A stretch of DNA of 64,000 nt from Hyphomicrobiales bacterium (GCA_900470965.1 UCCS01000008.1:26510-90509), one strand, 5' to 3'; positions 44,905-54,407 are shown, numbered from the stretch's first letter. The notes: generated by a model not told the origin, from the letters alone. Translations and numbers: made by a program.

Positions 44905-47900
44905 CAGCATCGAAGCCGGATATATCGTTCCTCATCCCCGCCTACAACGCGGCAGAAACTCTGGCCGACTGCTTGGGCAGCTTGCAAAAACAGTCGGTGT
45001 CGAACTGGCAGGCGGTGGTCGTCGATGACGGTTCAAAAGACGATACCTGGGAAGTGCTCGAGGGCTTTTCTCAAGCGGATAGCCGGATCATGATCCACCG
45101 TCAGCCGAATGCCGGCGCATCCGCGGCGCGTAACGCGGCCGCCGGATTTGCAACCGCTCCCCTGCTTTGCATGCTTGATGCGGATGACTGGCTGGACCCT
45201 GTTTTCATCCAAAGCATGCTGCCAGTTGCCGCCGATGGCCAGCAATCGATCATTGCCTATTGCAGCCATCGCCGTGTCACGCCTGATGGCCGGATGCTTG
45301 GTGTCGAAATACCCCCTGACCTCGCAGGCGACAAGGCAAAGCGGGAATTTTCGTCCTTCTGTGCCCTGGCTATTCATACGGTGGTCTTTCCCAGAGACCT
45401 TTTCATTCGGCTGGGCGGCTTGGATGTCGAACTGCAGACTTGCGAGGAATGGGATCTCTGGCTCCGGATGGCCTTTGCGGGAGTTTCGTTCCGGCAGGTC
45501 GAAGGGTGCCTTGCCTTCTATCGCATGAAGAGCGGCTCTCTCTCGGGTGATCCGCTGAGAATGCTGAGGGATGCAGTCCGTGTCACCAGCAGGGCGCAAG
45601 CGCTGCGCCTGAAAGAGGGGCTGTCGCCGGATGATGAGGACGCCCGATGGACGGCGCCTGCGCTCGGTCAATTGCGAATGCTCGCCTGGGCCGCCTCAGT
45701 CAACCTCTGGACGGGAGACGAACTTGCCGCGCTTGCAGAGCTTCTCCCCGAATTTCCCAACGCTTCCGGCTATGAGAACTTCCTGACTGAAGTGATATTG
45801 CACGGATTGCAGATCGGCCTGAAAGCAGCGCGTCCCGCCGATCTCGTCGATTTGCTGGAGCGTTGGAAGCCGGCATTCCTCGATCTCGTACAATTGCTAG
45901 AGCGGCACTCCCTGCCCGGAACCGGGCGCCGGGTGGAAGAGCTCGTTGTCTGGTCAATCTCGGCGCCCGACATGTCTCGCTCCTTCGCGCTCGGCCATCT
46001 GCAGGTGGCTGCCATCGACATCGACAAGCTGGCCTGGATTACCAAGTTTGATGGGGCCGATACGCTACTGCTGCACGTCTTTGCTAGAGGGCTATATATC
46101 GGATCGCATGTCGGCCCCTTGTGGGGAGACCTCTCGGTTCGCACTCAGGTTCGCCTCATTATCGATGACTTGCAGGCCGAAGATCGGTTGCCCACACCTT
46201 TAACGTTCTCCTATGCCCGCTCCTGGACGGCCGGAGCCGTTCGCAATATGAGGGCTTTCGGCAAAATTGTGCGACAGCGCAGCGGGCGACGGCGGCAGAT
46301 CAAACATCTCTTTAAAAAGGTACATCTGACCGCGCTCGTCGAAACTGCAGCTAGAAGACGAGGGAATAATGACGCATGCTTGCTGGAGATGGAATCCGAC
46401 TATCAGCAACGGCTTGCCACCCCTGTCGTCGCGAGGACCGACGAGTCCTCTGAAGCGAGAGGCGAACAAGCGGCCCTGCCTGAGGCAACGACGAAAAAGG
46501 AATATTGGGAACGTTTTTTCGAGCGCCCGGATCCCTGGAACTATGTCTCGGTATACGAACAGGTCAAATACGAGCAGACGCTGAGCCTCATTCCGGATGG
46601 GGTCGAAAAAGCCCTGGAGCTTGCCTGCGCGGAAGGGCTGTTCACGGCAAAGCTTGCGCAAAAGGTCGGCTTCGTGATGGCTGCGGACATTTCCAGCCGC
46701 GCTGTGGAAAGGGCAACCGAGAGATGCCGCGATCTTCCAAACGTGGAGCTTCGCGTCCTGGATTTCGTCGAAAACGAACTTCCGCCCGAACAGGATCTGA
46801 TCATCTGTTCTGAGGTCCTCTACTTCATAGACGACGAGGCAAGCCTCGAGCAGGTATGCCGGAAAATCGCGGCCGCCTTGAAACCGGGCGGCTATCTTAT
46901 CACGGCCCACGCCCATCTCCGGCGCGACGAGCCCGGCAGAACCGGTTTCGACTGGAACAATCCCTTTGGCATGGGCACGATCAGGAAGGTCCTGTCAACC
47001 CTGCCCGATCTCGTTCTGGAAGAAACGATCGAGACGGAGCTTTATGCCATTCATCGGTTCGCAAAGCGCAATGCGGCAATACCAGTCGTGCATATCGAGC
47101 CTCATGGTGTACCGCTCGATGCGAACGTCGCCAAATACATTATCTGGGGGCCCGCCGGCGTCGATAGCGAGACCGCAAGGACGAATGAGGTCGTCACCTC
47201 GGTTCCGGTGCTCATGTATCACAGAATCGCACTCGACGGACCGGCCTCGCTCCATCGCTTTCGGGTCGCACCGGAAGCCTTCCGTAAACAGATGCAGTTC
47301 CTCCGGCGGCAGGGCTATTATGCGCTAACGGCCCAGAGCCTGACCAACCTGTTGCGTGAGGGCAAGCCCATCCAGGGGCGACCCGTCGTTCTGACCTTTG
47401 ACGATGCCTATCTCGATTTTCTCACCGATGCCTTCCCGATCCTGGCTGAAAGCGGGTTCAGCGCAGACGTCTTCGTGGTAACGGATAAGGTGGGCGGCAG
47501 GTCGGATTGGGACGCCGGTTACGGGGATACGGCACCGCTGATGTCCTGGGCCGATATCCAGAGCTTGCACCGACAAGGAATCCGTTTCGGGTCCCATCTA
47601 GCGTCTCACAGGCCGGCAAGTTCGCTGGACAATGCTACATTGATCGGCGAAGCGGTCCTTTCGCGCGATGCGCTGGAAAGCCGGTTGGGCGAGGCCGTGA
47701 TGTCCATCGCCCTTCCCTTCGGTTCCACCGATTTCCGCGTTCCTGGCATTCTTGCTCAAGCCGGTTACGAGATCGGCTTTTCAACAAAACCCGCGAGGAC
47801 GAGCTTCTCGGACCACCCCTTATCCCTGCCACGCCTTGAAGTTCGCGGAGACCGTCCTCTCCAGGCCTTCGCCGAGCTGATGGGCCAACCCGACGCCTTC

Positions 47901-47909
47901 ATTGGATAG
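44898..47909 (+). CDS. Trifunctional GT2 glycosyltransferase / SAM methyltransferase / polysaccharide deacetylase
   Basis: 1003 residues from ATG 44898 (GGAAGA ahead). Domain 1 (about 1-270) is GT2: SFLIPAYNAAETLADCLGSL, VVVDDGSKDDTW, MLDADDWLDP. Residues 270-520 are less conserved. Domain 2 (about 530-700) is a NodS-like SAM methyltransferase: KKEYWERFFERPDPWNYVS, then ALELACAEGLFT and DLIICSEVLYFIDD. Domain 3 (about 765-1003) is a NodB-type deacetylase: VLMYHRI, TFDDAYLDF with Asp pair, and HLASH metal motif. Nod factor synthesis uses separate NodC, NodS and NodB; here related activities are joined, so it may modify an N-acetylated sugar. Glycan product unknown. Confidence 0.88.
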   Translation: MVTASKPDISFLIPAYNAAETLADCLGSLQKQSVSNWQAVVVDDGSKDDTWEVLEGFSQADSRIMIHRQPNAGASAARNAAAGFATAPLLCMLDADDWLDPVFIQSMLPVAADGQQSIIAYCSHRRVTPDGRMLGVEIPPDLAGDKAKREFSSFCALAIHTVVFPRDLFIRLGGLDVELQTCEEWDLWLRMAFAGVSFRQVEGCLAFYRMKSGSLSGDPLRMLRDAVRVTSRAQALRLKEGLSPDDEDARWTAPALGQLRMLAWAASVNLWTGDELAALAELLPEFPNASGYENFLTEVILHGLQIGLKAARPADLVDLLERWKPAFLDLVQLLERHSLPGTGRRVEELVVWSISAPDMSRSFALGHLQVAAIDIDKLAWITKFDGADTLLLHVFARGLYIGSHVGPLWGDLSVRTQVRLIIDDLQAEDRLPTPLTFSYARSWTAGAVRNMRAFGKIVRQRSGRRRQIKHLFKKVHLTALVETAARRRGNNDACLLEMESDYQQRLATPVVARTDESSEARGEQAALPEATTKKEYWERFFERPDPWNYVSVYEQVKYEQTLSLIPDGVEKALELACAEGLFTAKLAQKVGFVMAADISSRAVERATERCRDLPNVELRVLDFVENELPPEQDLIICSEVLYFIDDEASLEQVCRKIAAALKPGGYLITAHAHLRRDEPGRTGFDWNNPFGMGTIRKVLSTLPDLVLEETIETELYAIHRFAKRNAAIPVVHIEPHGVPLDANVAKYIIWGPAGVDSETARTNEVVTSVPVLMYHRIALDGPASLHRFRVAPEAFRKQMQFLRRQGYYALTAQSLTNLLREGKPIQGRPVVLTFDDAYLDFLTDAFPILAESGFSADVFVVTDKVGGRSDWDAGYGDTAPLMSWADIQSLHRQGIRFGSHLASHRPASSLDNATLIGEAVLSRDALESRLGEAVMSIALPFGSTDFRVPGILAQAGYEIGFSTKPARTSFSDHPLSLPRLEVRGDRPLQAFAELMGQPDAFIG

Positions 47910-47915
47910 CAAACC

Positions 47916-49001
47916 ATGAACGTCGATTCGCTCCCCTTGGTCACGGTCGTTATTCCTGCCTACAACGCTGCGAAAACACTCGCGAATACACTTCGCAGCG
48001 TATCGAACCAGACCCATGAATGCCTCGAAATTCTGGTGGTCGACGATGGTTCTGAGGACGGAACCTACGAACTGGCAAACGAATATCGCCTTCAAGATTC
48101 ACGCATCAGGGTCCTGAGACAAGAAAACGGCGGCGTGGCTCGCGCCCGCAACCTGGCAATCCGCGAAGCGGCCGGCAGCTATATTGCCCCGATCGATGCC
48201 GACGATCTCTGGCATCCCTGCAAAATCGAATTGCAGCTCCGAGCGCTCGCAAGCCTCCCCGACAGGCATGGGGTCGCCTACAACTGGTACGCGGCCATCG
48301 ATGTGAATGACGTGATTTTCGCCCATTCAAAACCTGTGCTGTACAAGGGCGACGTCTTCGAAATCATGGTTCGGGAGAATTTTATCGGTAACGGTAGCAC
48401 GCCGCTCATGCCGCGCGCGGATGTCCTGGCATGTGGTGGCTACGATCCGTCGTTGCGCGATCAAAAGGCTGAAGGATGCGAAGATCAGAAGCTTTATTTG
48501 GCGCTGGCCGAAAGGCTGCCTTTCGCCCCGGTCCCTGATTTTCTGACGGGATATCGTTTTACTCAGGGAAACATGTCGAGCAATGCCTGTCGCATGCTGA
48601 GATCTCACGCCCTGGTGATGGCAGAGGTAAAAAAACGCCACCCGCATCTTGCCGCCACCGCCACTACCGCGGAATTCGATACGGCACGGTGGTATTTCCA
48701 CAAGGCGCTTTCCAGCAAAGACCATGATCAGGTGAAAAAGCTGGCGCCGATGATGGCTGGGCGCTTCCCTCTAAGACTCGTCATCCATGGTACCGGCCTT
48801 GTCTGGCGCTCAGCCAAAGGCCGGGCACGGCGATTGGCAAATCGATTGTCGGGACGCGTAACCGGAAAGCGGCCTGCCCCAAGGGAAGCAATGACAGCTA
48901 TCGCTTTGCTCAAGAATGGCACGTCATTCCGTGACCGTTTTGAAGTGGCGGCTGTTGGCCAGACTGGCGTGTTCATCGAACCGCGCGGAGGTGGTGCATG
49001 A
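47916..49001 (+). CDS. GT2 glycosyltransferase
   Basis: 361 residues. GT-A domain from about residue 8: VTVVIPAYNAAKTLANTLRS, VVDDGSEDGTYELA, and DADDLWHP as nucleotide-sugar/metal site. The acceptor half has GYDPSLRDQKAEGCEDQKLY and the segment GYRFTQGNMSSN, which also appears in the GT2 at 50751-51896, so the two are paralogues. The C-terminal ~60 residues are basic. It starts six bases after the trifunctional gene and its stop overlaps the exporter start. Confidence 0.88.
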   Translation: MNVDSLPLVTVVIPAYNAAKTLANTLRSVSNQTHECLEILVVDDGSEDGTYELANEYRLQDSRIRVLRQENGGVARARNLAIREAAGSYIAPIDADDLWHPCKIELQLRALASLPDRHGVAYNWYAAIDVNDVIFAHSKPVLYKGDVFEIMVRENFIGNGSTPLMPRADVLACGGYDPSLRDQKAEGCEDQKLYLALAERLPFAPVPDFLTGYRFTQGNMSSNACRMLRSHALVMAEVKKRHPHLAATATTAEFDTARWYFHKALSSKDHDQVKKLAPMMAGRFPLRLVIHGTGLVWRSAKGRARRLANRLSGRVTGKRPAPREAMTAIALLKNGTSFRDRFEVAAVGQTGVFIEPRGGGA

Positions 49002-50740
49002 TGACACTGCAAAAGTCCGTTTCCGCCAAGCCGACGGGCGCCTTCAATCTGATCGTCGCAGCCCGCTTCCGCGAGCTTCTGGAACTCGTGCCGTCGCTTC
49101 GGCTCAAGACGTCGGTGATGGTCGTGGTCGGTATCCTGAGCGGTCTGATGGAAATGGTCGGGATCACCTTCCTGGTGAGCCTCGTTTTTGTTCTCGGCCA
49201 GCAGGGCTCCTCTTCCAGCGCAGCAATCGCCGGACTTCCTGCATTTTTCGGTGGGTTTGAAACCGCGATATCGAAATCGATGCTGGTCACCATCCTGATC
49301 TGCGCGATCATCCTCAGGATCGTTCTAGGTTTCGCCAATTCGATCATCGCGAGCACCGTCAGCCATCAAATCAGTGGCAGCATTCGGCATCGTCTTTATT
49401 CAAAAATCCTGACGATCCCATTTCAGCGCTTTCAGCATTACGAACGCAGCGACCTCATGAATGTCATCGCGACGGAATCCTATGCGGTCGCTTCGGCTCA
49501 CGCGAGCCTGGTTCGCCTTGGTATCAATCTCGGGACCATCGTCATCTTCGGTGCCGGAATGCTCGTGATGGCATGGCCGATCGCCGTGCTCGGGCTTATT
49601 TTCGGCGTTGTCCATAATCTGACCCTCGGCCTGTTTGCCGAGGCCTATCGGCGCACAGGCGCGGCCGCCATTTCGGCAGTGGAGGACCTGACACAACTAA
49701 CCTGGACCACGCTGCAGACCTTAAAGGCTGTGAAAAGCTTCGGCCTGGAAAAGCGCCACGAAAGCATTTTCGATGCGCTTTCCACGGATGTCGGGAAAAC
49801 CTGGTCCCATTCCGACCGGATGAGTGCGGCAACCTCGCTTTTGAGCGAGGTGCTGACATTCGGTGTGATCCTGACGATCATCCTGTCTTCGCAATTTCTG
49901 CCGGTAGACTTCCGAGCAGCATTATCGGCGACCATCCTTCTTTACAGGCTTCAACCGTATATCAAGGAATTCGATTCCCAGATCCTTGGCCTGCATGCCC
50001 TGGAGGCACCTCTACAGAACGTGCTGGCGATAATCTCCGAGGCGGACGATGCCAGACAGGTCGCCTGCGGAGAAAAGCTCAAACATCTGCAGAAGGAAAT
50101 CGCTTTCCATGATGTTTCCTTCTCATATGAAGGCAGCAGCGTTCCTGCCGTCAGCCGAGCCAGCTTCTCCATCAGGACAGGAGAGACGACCGCGCTGACC
50201 GGGCCAAGCGGCTCCGGCAAGACAACGATCCTCAACATGCTGCTCGATCTCATCCAGCCGAGTGAGGGGCGCATAACCTTCGACGGCAGGGATCTTTCGG
50301 CCATCGAACGATCAAGCTGGCTGCGGCTATTCTCAGTCTCGGGTCAGGACGTCGAATTGATGGAAGGTACGGTCCTCGACAACATCCGGTTCCGCCGCGA
50401 AATTTCCGAGGAGGATGTCCGCTGGGCGGCAGATGTGGCTTGCGCGACTGAGTTCATCGAGAAACTGCCTTCCGGCTTCGATGAATGGCTGGGCGATGAG
50501 GCAATAAGGCTTTCAGGCGGCCAGCGGCAGCGCATCGGCCTGGCACGTGCCCTCGCCGGCCGGCCCGAGATACTGCTCCTCGACGAAGCCACCAACGCGC
50601 TTGACGAAGCGACCGAGGCGCGGGTGCTTTCCCTTCTGCTTGGGGAATACCAGAGCCGGACACTGATTATCGTCAGCCATAGATCGTCCGTTGCCAGCCT
50701 GATGAAGCATCAGATCTGTCTCGTCCCGCCAGCGGTATAA
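48998..50740 (+). CDS. ABC exporter, fused membrane and ATPase domains
   Basis: 580 residues. Membrane domain about 1-330 with six helices (first around VMVVVGILSGLMEMVGITFL); ATPase about 335-580 with Walker A GPSGSGKTT near residue 404, signature LSGGQRQR and Walker B EILLLDEATNALDEA. MsbA/lipid A or peptide exporter type, homodimeric. Its place between glycosyltransferase genes suggests it flips or exports the glycan or its lipid-linked precursor. ATG overlaps the end of the upstream GT2 gene (ATGATG). Confidence 0.9.
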   Translation: MMTLQKSVSAKPTGAFNLIVAARFRELLELVPSLRLKTSVMVVVGILSGLMEMVGITFLVSLVFVLGQQGSSSSAAIAGLPAFFGGFETAISKSMLVTILICAIILRIVLGFANSIIASTVSHQISGSIRHRLYSKILTIPFQRFQHYERSDLMNVIATESYAVASAHASLVRLGINLGTIVIFGAGMLVMAWPIAVLGLIFGVVHNLTLGLFAEAYRRTGAAAISAVEDLTQLTWTTLQTLKAVKSFGLEKRHESIFDALSTDVGKTWSHSDRMSAATSLLSEVLTFGVILTIILSSQFLPVDFRAALSATILLYRLQPYIKEFDSQILGLHALEAPLQNVLAIISEADDARQVACGEKLKHLQKEIAFHDVSFSYEGSSVPAVSRASFSIRTGETTALTGPSGSGKTTILNMLLDLIQPSEGRITFDGRDLSAIERSSWLRLFSVSGQDVELMEGTVLDNIRFRREISEEDVRWAADVACATEFIEKLPSGFDEWLGDEAIRLSGGQRQRIGLARALAGRPEILLLDEATNALDEATEARVLSLLLGEYQSRTLIIVSHRSSVASLMKHQICLVPPAV

Positions 50741-50750
50741 GGAATAATCA

Positions 50751-51896
50751 ATGGATCGAGGAGATGCTTTTTATTCCACCCAGCCTTTGGTTTCGGTGGT
50801 CATTCCGGCCTTCAACGCTTCCGCGTATATTGAGCGCACGCTTCGATCCGCTGTACGCCAGACCTATACCGCCCTGGAGATCATTGTTGTCAATGACGGC
50901 TCCACGGATGACACGGCACAACTGGTCGAGCAGATAGCGATGACGGATTCACGTATCCGCCTCCTGTCCACGCCAAACCGCGGTGTTGCTGCCGCAAGGA
51001 ATACCGGAATCGAAGCATCGTCAGGTCGATTTGTAGCATTCCTCGACGCCGACGATCTCTGGCACCCGACGAAAATCGAGAAGCAGGTCAACGCTCTCAA
51101 TCGCTTATCGCCGCGATGGGCTGCGGTCTATGTGCTGCATTATATCATCGATCAGGACGACGAGATCATTGGGCTCGGCGGATCCAAAATCGCAAGGGGT
51201 TATATCTATGCCCGGCATCTGAATTTCAAATATATAGGTAACGGAAGCGCGCTTCTCGTCCGACGGGACGTTGCGCTTGAGATCGGTGGGTTTGATAGCT
51301 CATACGCAGCAGCAGGTATTGGAGGCTGCGAAGACGTCGATTTCGAACTCAGGCTTGCCGCACGTTATTGCATGGAAGTCGTTCCCGAACGCCTTGTGGG
51401 ATACAGAAAATATCCCGGCAACATGTCGTCCAATTACACGCGAATGGCTCAAGGTCTTTTGGAAGTAATCAAGCGCTCGATCGCCGCAAATCCGCAGCTT
51501 CCGAGAAGCGCAGCCAGAAGCGCTATCGCGCTTACTCAAAAATATGCATTCCGGCAGTACAGAAAGGCGGGGAATCTGCATCTGTCAATGGTGACCGCTT
51601 GGGCGATTTTTCAAAACCCGCGTTTTATGCTCAGTTTCGTAAGGCAAGCCATCCGGCTTGTCATGAAGCAGCGCCATGCTCCCAAGCCAGGAATGGCGCA
51701 TGGTATGTTGAACAAATCAAAATTCGACGAACAAATCATCCTTTCGCCTGTTGAGGGCGCGGAAGAGACCCCCTCCTCACGACGTCATCTGATGCGACTG
51801 ACTGCTGTGGATGCCAGGCTGAGTTCAATCCGTGAGAGCGATGAGCGGGCAGATTTTCCCAGCGGTGAGATCACCACAAGACCGTGTGACCCCTAA
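50751..51896 (+). CDS. GT2 glycosyltransferase
   Basis: 381 residues. VSVVIPAFNASAYIERTLRS begins the GT-A domain, with VNDGSTDDTAQLVE and DADDLWHPTKIEKQ. The acceptor half has GGFDSS, GCEDVDFELRL and GYRKYPGNMSSNYTRM, shared with the gene at 47916, so they are paralogues. The last ~60 residues are disordered and poorly conserved. It follows the exporter by ten bases and is last in the cluster; its stop overlaps the convergent EamA gene by four bases. Confidence 0.88.
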   Translation: MDRGDAFYSTQPLVSVVIPAFNASAYIERTLRSAVRQTYTALEIIVVNDGSTDDTAQLVEQIAMTDSRIRLLSTPNRGVAAARNTGIEASSGRFVAFLDADDLWHPTKIEKQVNALNRLSPRWAAVYVLHYIIDQDDEIIGLGGSKIARGYIYARHLNFKYIGNGSALLVRRDVALEIGGFDSSYAAAGIGGCEDVDFELRLAARYCMEVVPERLVGYRKYPGNMSSNYTRMAQGLLEVIKRSIAANPQLPRSAARSAIALTQKYAFRQYRKAGNLHLSMVTAWAIFQNPRFMLSFVRQAIRLVMKQRHAPKPGMAHGMLNKSKFDEQIILSPVEGAEETPSSRRHLMRLTAVDARLSSIRESDERADFPSGEITTRPCDP

Positions 51897-52843
51897 TGGC
51901 CATCGGGTGGAACGTCGGCTTTGGGCGTGACGTCCACGATATTCTTGCGATGGAAAATGAAGAGGCCTGCGAGAACGATGATGACGGAGCCGATCAAAAT
52001 CTGGCTGTCCGGCAATTCGCCGAAGAAAACATAGCCAAGCACGATTGCCCAGAGCAGCAGGCTGTATTGCAGCGGCGCAAGCAGGGAGGCCGGGGCAAGC
52101 TTCAGCGCGCGCGTGATCATCATATGGGCACTGCCCGCGACGATACCTAGCGCCAGCATCGCGACGAAGTCGAGGGCGGACATGGAACGCCAGTCGCCCA
52201 CGCTTAGGATTAGACCGGTGACGAGGGCACCGACCGTCTGCCATGTCACAAGCGTGGCGTCACCTGTTTGTCGCAGCCGACGGCCGAGGATCAGCGTCAG
52301 CGCGAAGGAAAGGCTGCCGATCAGGCCGAAGATCGACGGCCAGGATAACATGGCCGTCGAAGGTCTCAGCGCTATCACGACGCCGATGAAGCCTATGATG
52401 ACGGCGAGCCAGCGGCGCCAGCCGATCGTTTCGCCGAGGAAGAAGTGCGAAAGGGCGGCTACATAGATGGGGCCGGCCATGTAGAAGGTCATGACGTCGG
52501 CGAGCGGAAGGTAGGCGACCGCGGCATAGAAAAATGCAACATCCCCCGTCGTCAGGATCACCCGCAGGATCTGCAGGGGCACACGCTCCACCTGAAATAG
52601 CGAGCGAGGTCCTTGCCTGGCAATCATCGGCGCAAGGATCAGAAAGGAGCCGAGCGAACGGATCACCAGGACCTGACCGACCGCGAAGCTCGCCACCAGC
52701 CATTTGCCCATGGCGTCGTTGAGCGAAAACAGGAAATCGCCGAAAAGCATCAGCAGCACGCCGAAGAGTACCGTGTTTTCCGCGGTGCGGCTGATGCGCA
52801 AATTCATGATTCGTCCCAATTGGTTAGGCTTTCCTTCTGCCAT
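51893..52843 (-). CDS. EamA/DMT family transporter
   Basis: 316 residues, about ten hydrophobic helices in two EamA repeats (first GVLLMLFGDFLFSLNDAMGK; second around FGLIGSLSFALTLILGRRL). Likely an inner-membrane exporter of metabolites. ATG 52843 has AGGA nine bases ahead; an inner ATG at 52807 is possible. It diverges from the ROK regulator gene, with a palindrome in the shared space, so the ROK protein may control it. Confidence 0.88.
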   Translation of the reverse strand: MAEGKPNQLGRIMNLRISRTAENTVLFGVLLMLFGDFLFSLNDAMGKWLVASFAVGQVLVIRSLGSFLILAPMIARQGPRSLFQVERVPLQILRVILTTGDVAFFYAAVAYLPLADVMTFYMAGPIYVAALSHFFLGETIGWRRWLAVIIGFIGVVIALRPSTAMLSWPSIFGLIGSLSFALTLILGRRLRQTGDATLVTWQTVGALVTGLILSVGDWRSMSALDFVAMLALGIVAGSAHMMITRALKLAPASLLAPLQYSLLLWAIVLGYVFFGELPDSQILIGSVIIVLAGLFIFHRKNIVDVTPKADVPPDGH

Positions 52844-52965
52844 AGAACTTCATCCTGGCGCCGTCGATTGCTGGCAGGCGATTTTCATCACCGATCTCCT
52901 ATCACGCCGGGGAATTCGACACCTGTCCGACGCCGTCAACAGCATCGATCTCCGCGACACAGCCG

Positions 52966-52982
52966 TTAAAGTGATACTTTAA
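52966..52982. promoter_or_regulatory. Palindrome TTAAAGT-GAT-ACTTTAA, likely ROK operator
   Basis: A perfect 7-base inverted repeat with a 3-base spacer, midway between the divergent EamA (52843) and ROK (53105) genes. ROK repressors of the NagC/XylR type bind such palindromes near their own promoter. It is otherwise unexplained by coding sequence. Confidence 0.6.
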
Positions 52983-53104
52983 GAACCGGCGAAACAATCG
53001 GTATCAATTGTCGGCGCGATCACATTGAAAAGACTGCACACTTCTCCCCTTCCTCACATGGTCGTCTTGTGGCAATGGTGATACTCAACCTACATAAAGA
53101 CATC

Positions 53105-54307
53105 ATGAAAGCGATTTCAGGCACCAATCTCGAGCAGGCCAAGTCACACAACAGGCGTGTCGTGATTGAGGCTATCCGTACCAACGGTCCGCTGTCGCGC
53201 GCCGCGATCGCCCGTATGACCGCGCTGACGGCGCAGACGGTCTCGAACATCGTCGAGGAATTGCAGCGTTCTCACCTGCTCGTGCCAGCGAAAGCGCAGA
53301 AGCTTGCGCGTGGCCAGCCGATCATTCCCTACTCGATCAACCCGCACGGTGCCTATTCGATCGGCCTCGAACTTGGCCGCCAGCGTGCCAGCGGTGTGCT
53401 GACCGATCTCTCGGGCGCCGTCTGTGCGCGCATCGAGCGTCATGTCGAACATCCCGATCCCGAACAGGCGATGCCTGTCCTCGGTTCTATTGTCGAGGAT
53501 CTGCAGCAAGCTTTCTCCTTCGATCGCAACAGGCTGCTCGGTGTCGGCATGGCCCTACCCGGCCGCTATGCGGAGGGAGGTGTCACGTCGCTCAGCCCGC
53601 AGAACCTGCCCGGTTGGCAGGACTTCCCTGTCGGCTATGAGCTGGAACGGCGCGTCAAGGTGCCGGTGCTTGTCGAGAATGACGCAACGGCGGCTGCCAT
53701 CGGCGAGCGCCTGCATGGTGTTGCCCGCGGCTTCAGTAGCTTCGTCTATCTTTTTCTTGCAGGCGGCGGCGGCATCGGCGCCGGCATGTTTCTCGATGGG
53801 CACCTCTACAAGGGCAGCCGGCAGAATGCCGGCGAGATCGGCCACATCATCGTCGAGCCGCATGGCCGGCTCTGCAGCTGCGGCAAGCGCGGGTGCCTCG
53901 ATCGTTACGTGTCGCCGACTGTCGCATATGAATTCATGGGCATTGCGAATGCTGAAGAGCTTTTGCCAGATGAACTCGATGCGCTGATCGCCAAAGGCGG
54001 CGAAGGTCTGGATGCCTGGCTGGACCAGGCCGTCCAGCCGCTGCGGCAGACCGTCGATTTTCTGGAACTGGCCTTTGATCCGCAGACCATCGTGCTCGGG
54101 GGCAGCATATCGACATCGCTGATGCAGCGGCTCGCCGAGCGGCTGGAGCCGCTGCACATTCCGATCGACCCCAACCAGAAGCGGACCATTCCTCGCGTCA
54201 TGATCGGCATGACCGGCAAGGATACGGCAATTCTCGGCGCCGCCGCCCTGCCGATATTTTCCGAAACCAATCCGCGCTTCGACGTTCTGCAAAAGCCGCT
54301 CGGCTGA
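53105..54307 (+). CDS. ROK-family transcriptional regulator
   Basis: About 400 residues from ATG 53105 (GTG 53069 or ATG 53075 also open). N-terminal winged HTH with GPLSRAAIARMTALTAQTVS (about 26-45). The sugar kinase-like domain follows: GVGMALPGRY, VENDATAAAIGER, and the zinc/cysteine block CSCGKRGCLDRY near residue 264, typical of ROK regulators. Ligand is probably a sugar or amino sugar. Targets likely include the divergent EamA gene. A strong stem-loop follows. Confidence 0.9.
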   Translation: MKAISGTNLEQAKSHNRRVVIEAIRTNGPLSRAAIARMTALTAQTVSNIVEELQRSHLLVPAKAQKLARGQPIIPYSINPHGAYSIGLELGRQRASGVLTDLSGAVCARIERHVEHPDPEQAMPVLGSIVEDLQQAFSFDRNRLLGVGMALPGRYAEGGVTSLSPQNLPGWQDFPVGYELERRVKVPVLVENDATAAAIGERLHGVARGFSSFVYLFLAGGGGIGAGMFLDGHLYKGSRQNAGEIGHIIVEPHGRLCSCGKRGCLDRYVSPTVAYEFMGIANAEELLPDELDALIAKGGEGLDAWLDQAVQPLRQTVDFLELAFDPQTIVLGGSISTSLMQRLAERLEPLHIPIDPNQKRTIPRVMIGMTGKDTAILGAAALPIFSETNPRFDVLQKPLG

Positions 54308-54367
54308 GCCGAGGCTCATTGGTCAGGTCGCCGCCACAGCTCCGATCGAAAAGAAGATGTTTACGCA

Positions 54368-54394
54368 GCGGTCATCGAAAGTATCGATGACCGC
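54368..54394. terminator. Bidirectional terminator stem-loop
   Basis: Perfect 11-base stem GCGGTCATCGA / TCGATGACCGC with a 5-base loop (AAGTA), between the stops of the convergent ROK (54307) and EamA (54408) genes. No long T-run, but the stem is strong. Confidence 0.7.
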
Positions 54395-54407
54395 CCTATC
54401 GGCGCCC

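Noticed and set aside
44898..47909. True Nod factor gene cluster (nodABC)
   Set aside because: No NodA acyltransferase, no nod box that I can see, and no host-specificity genes; only the activity types are related.
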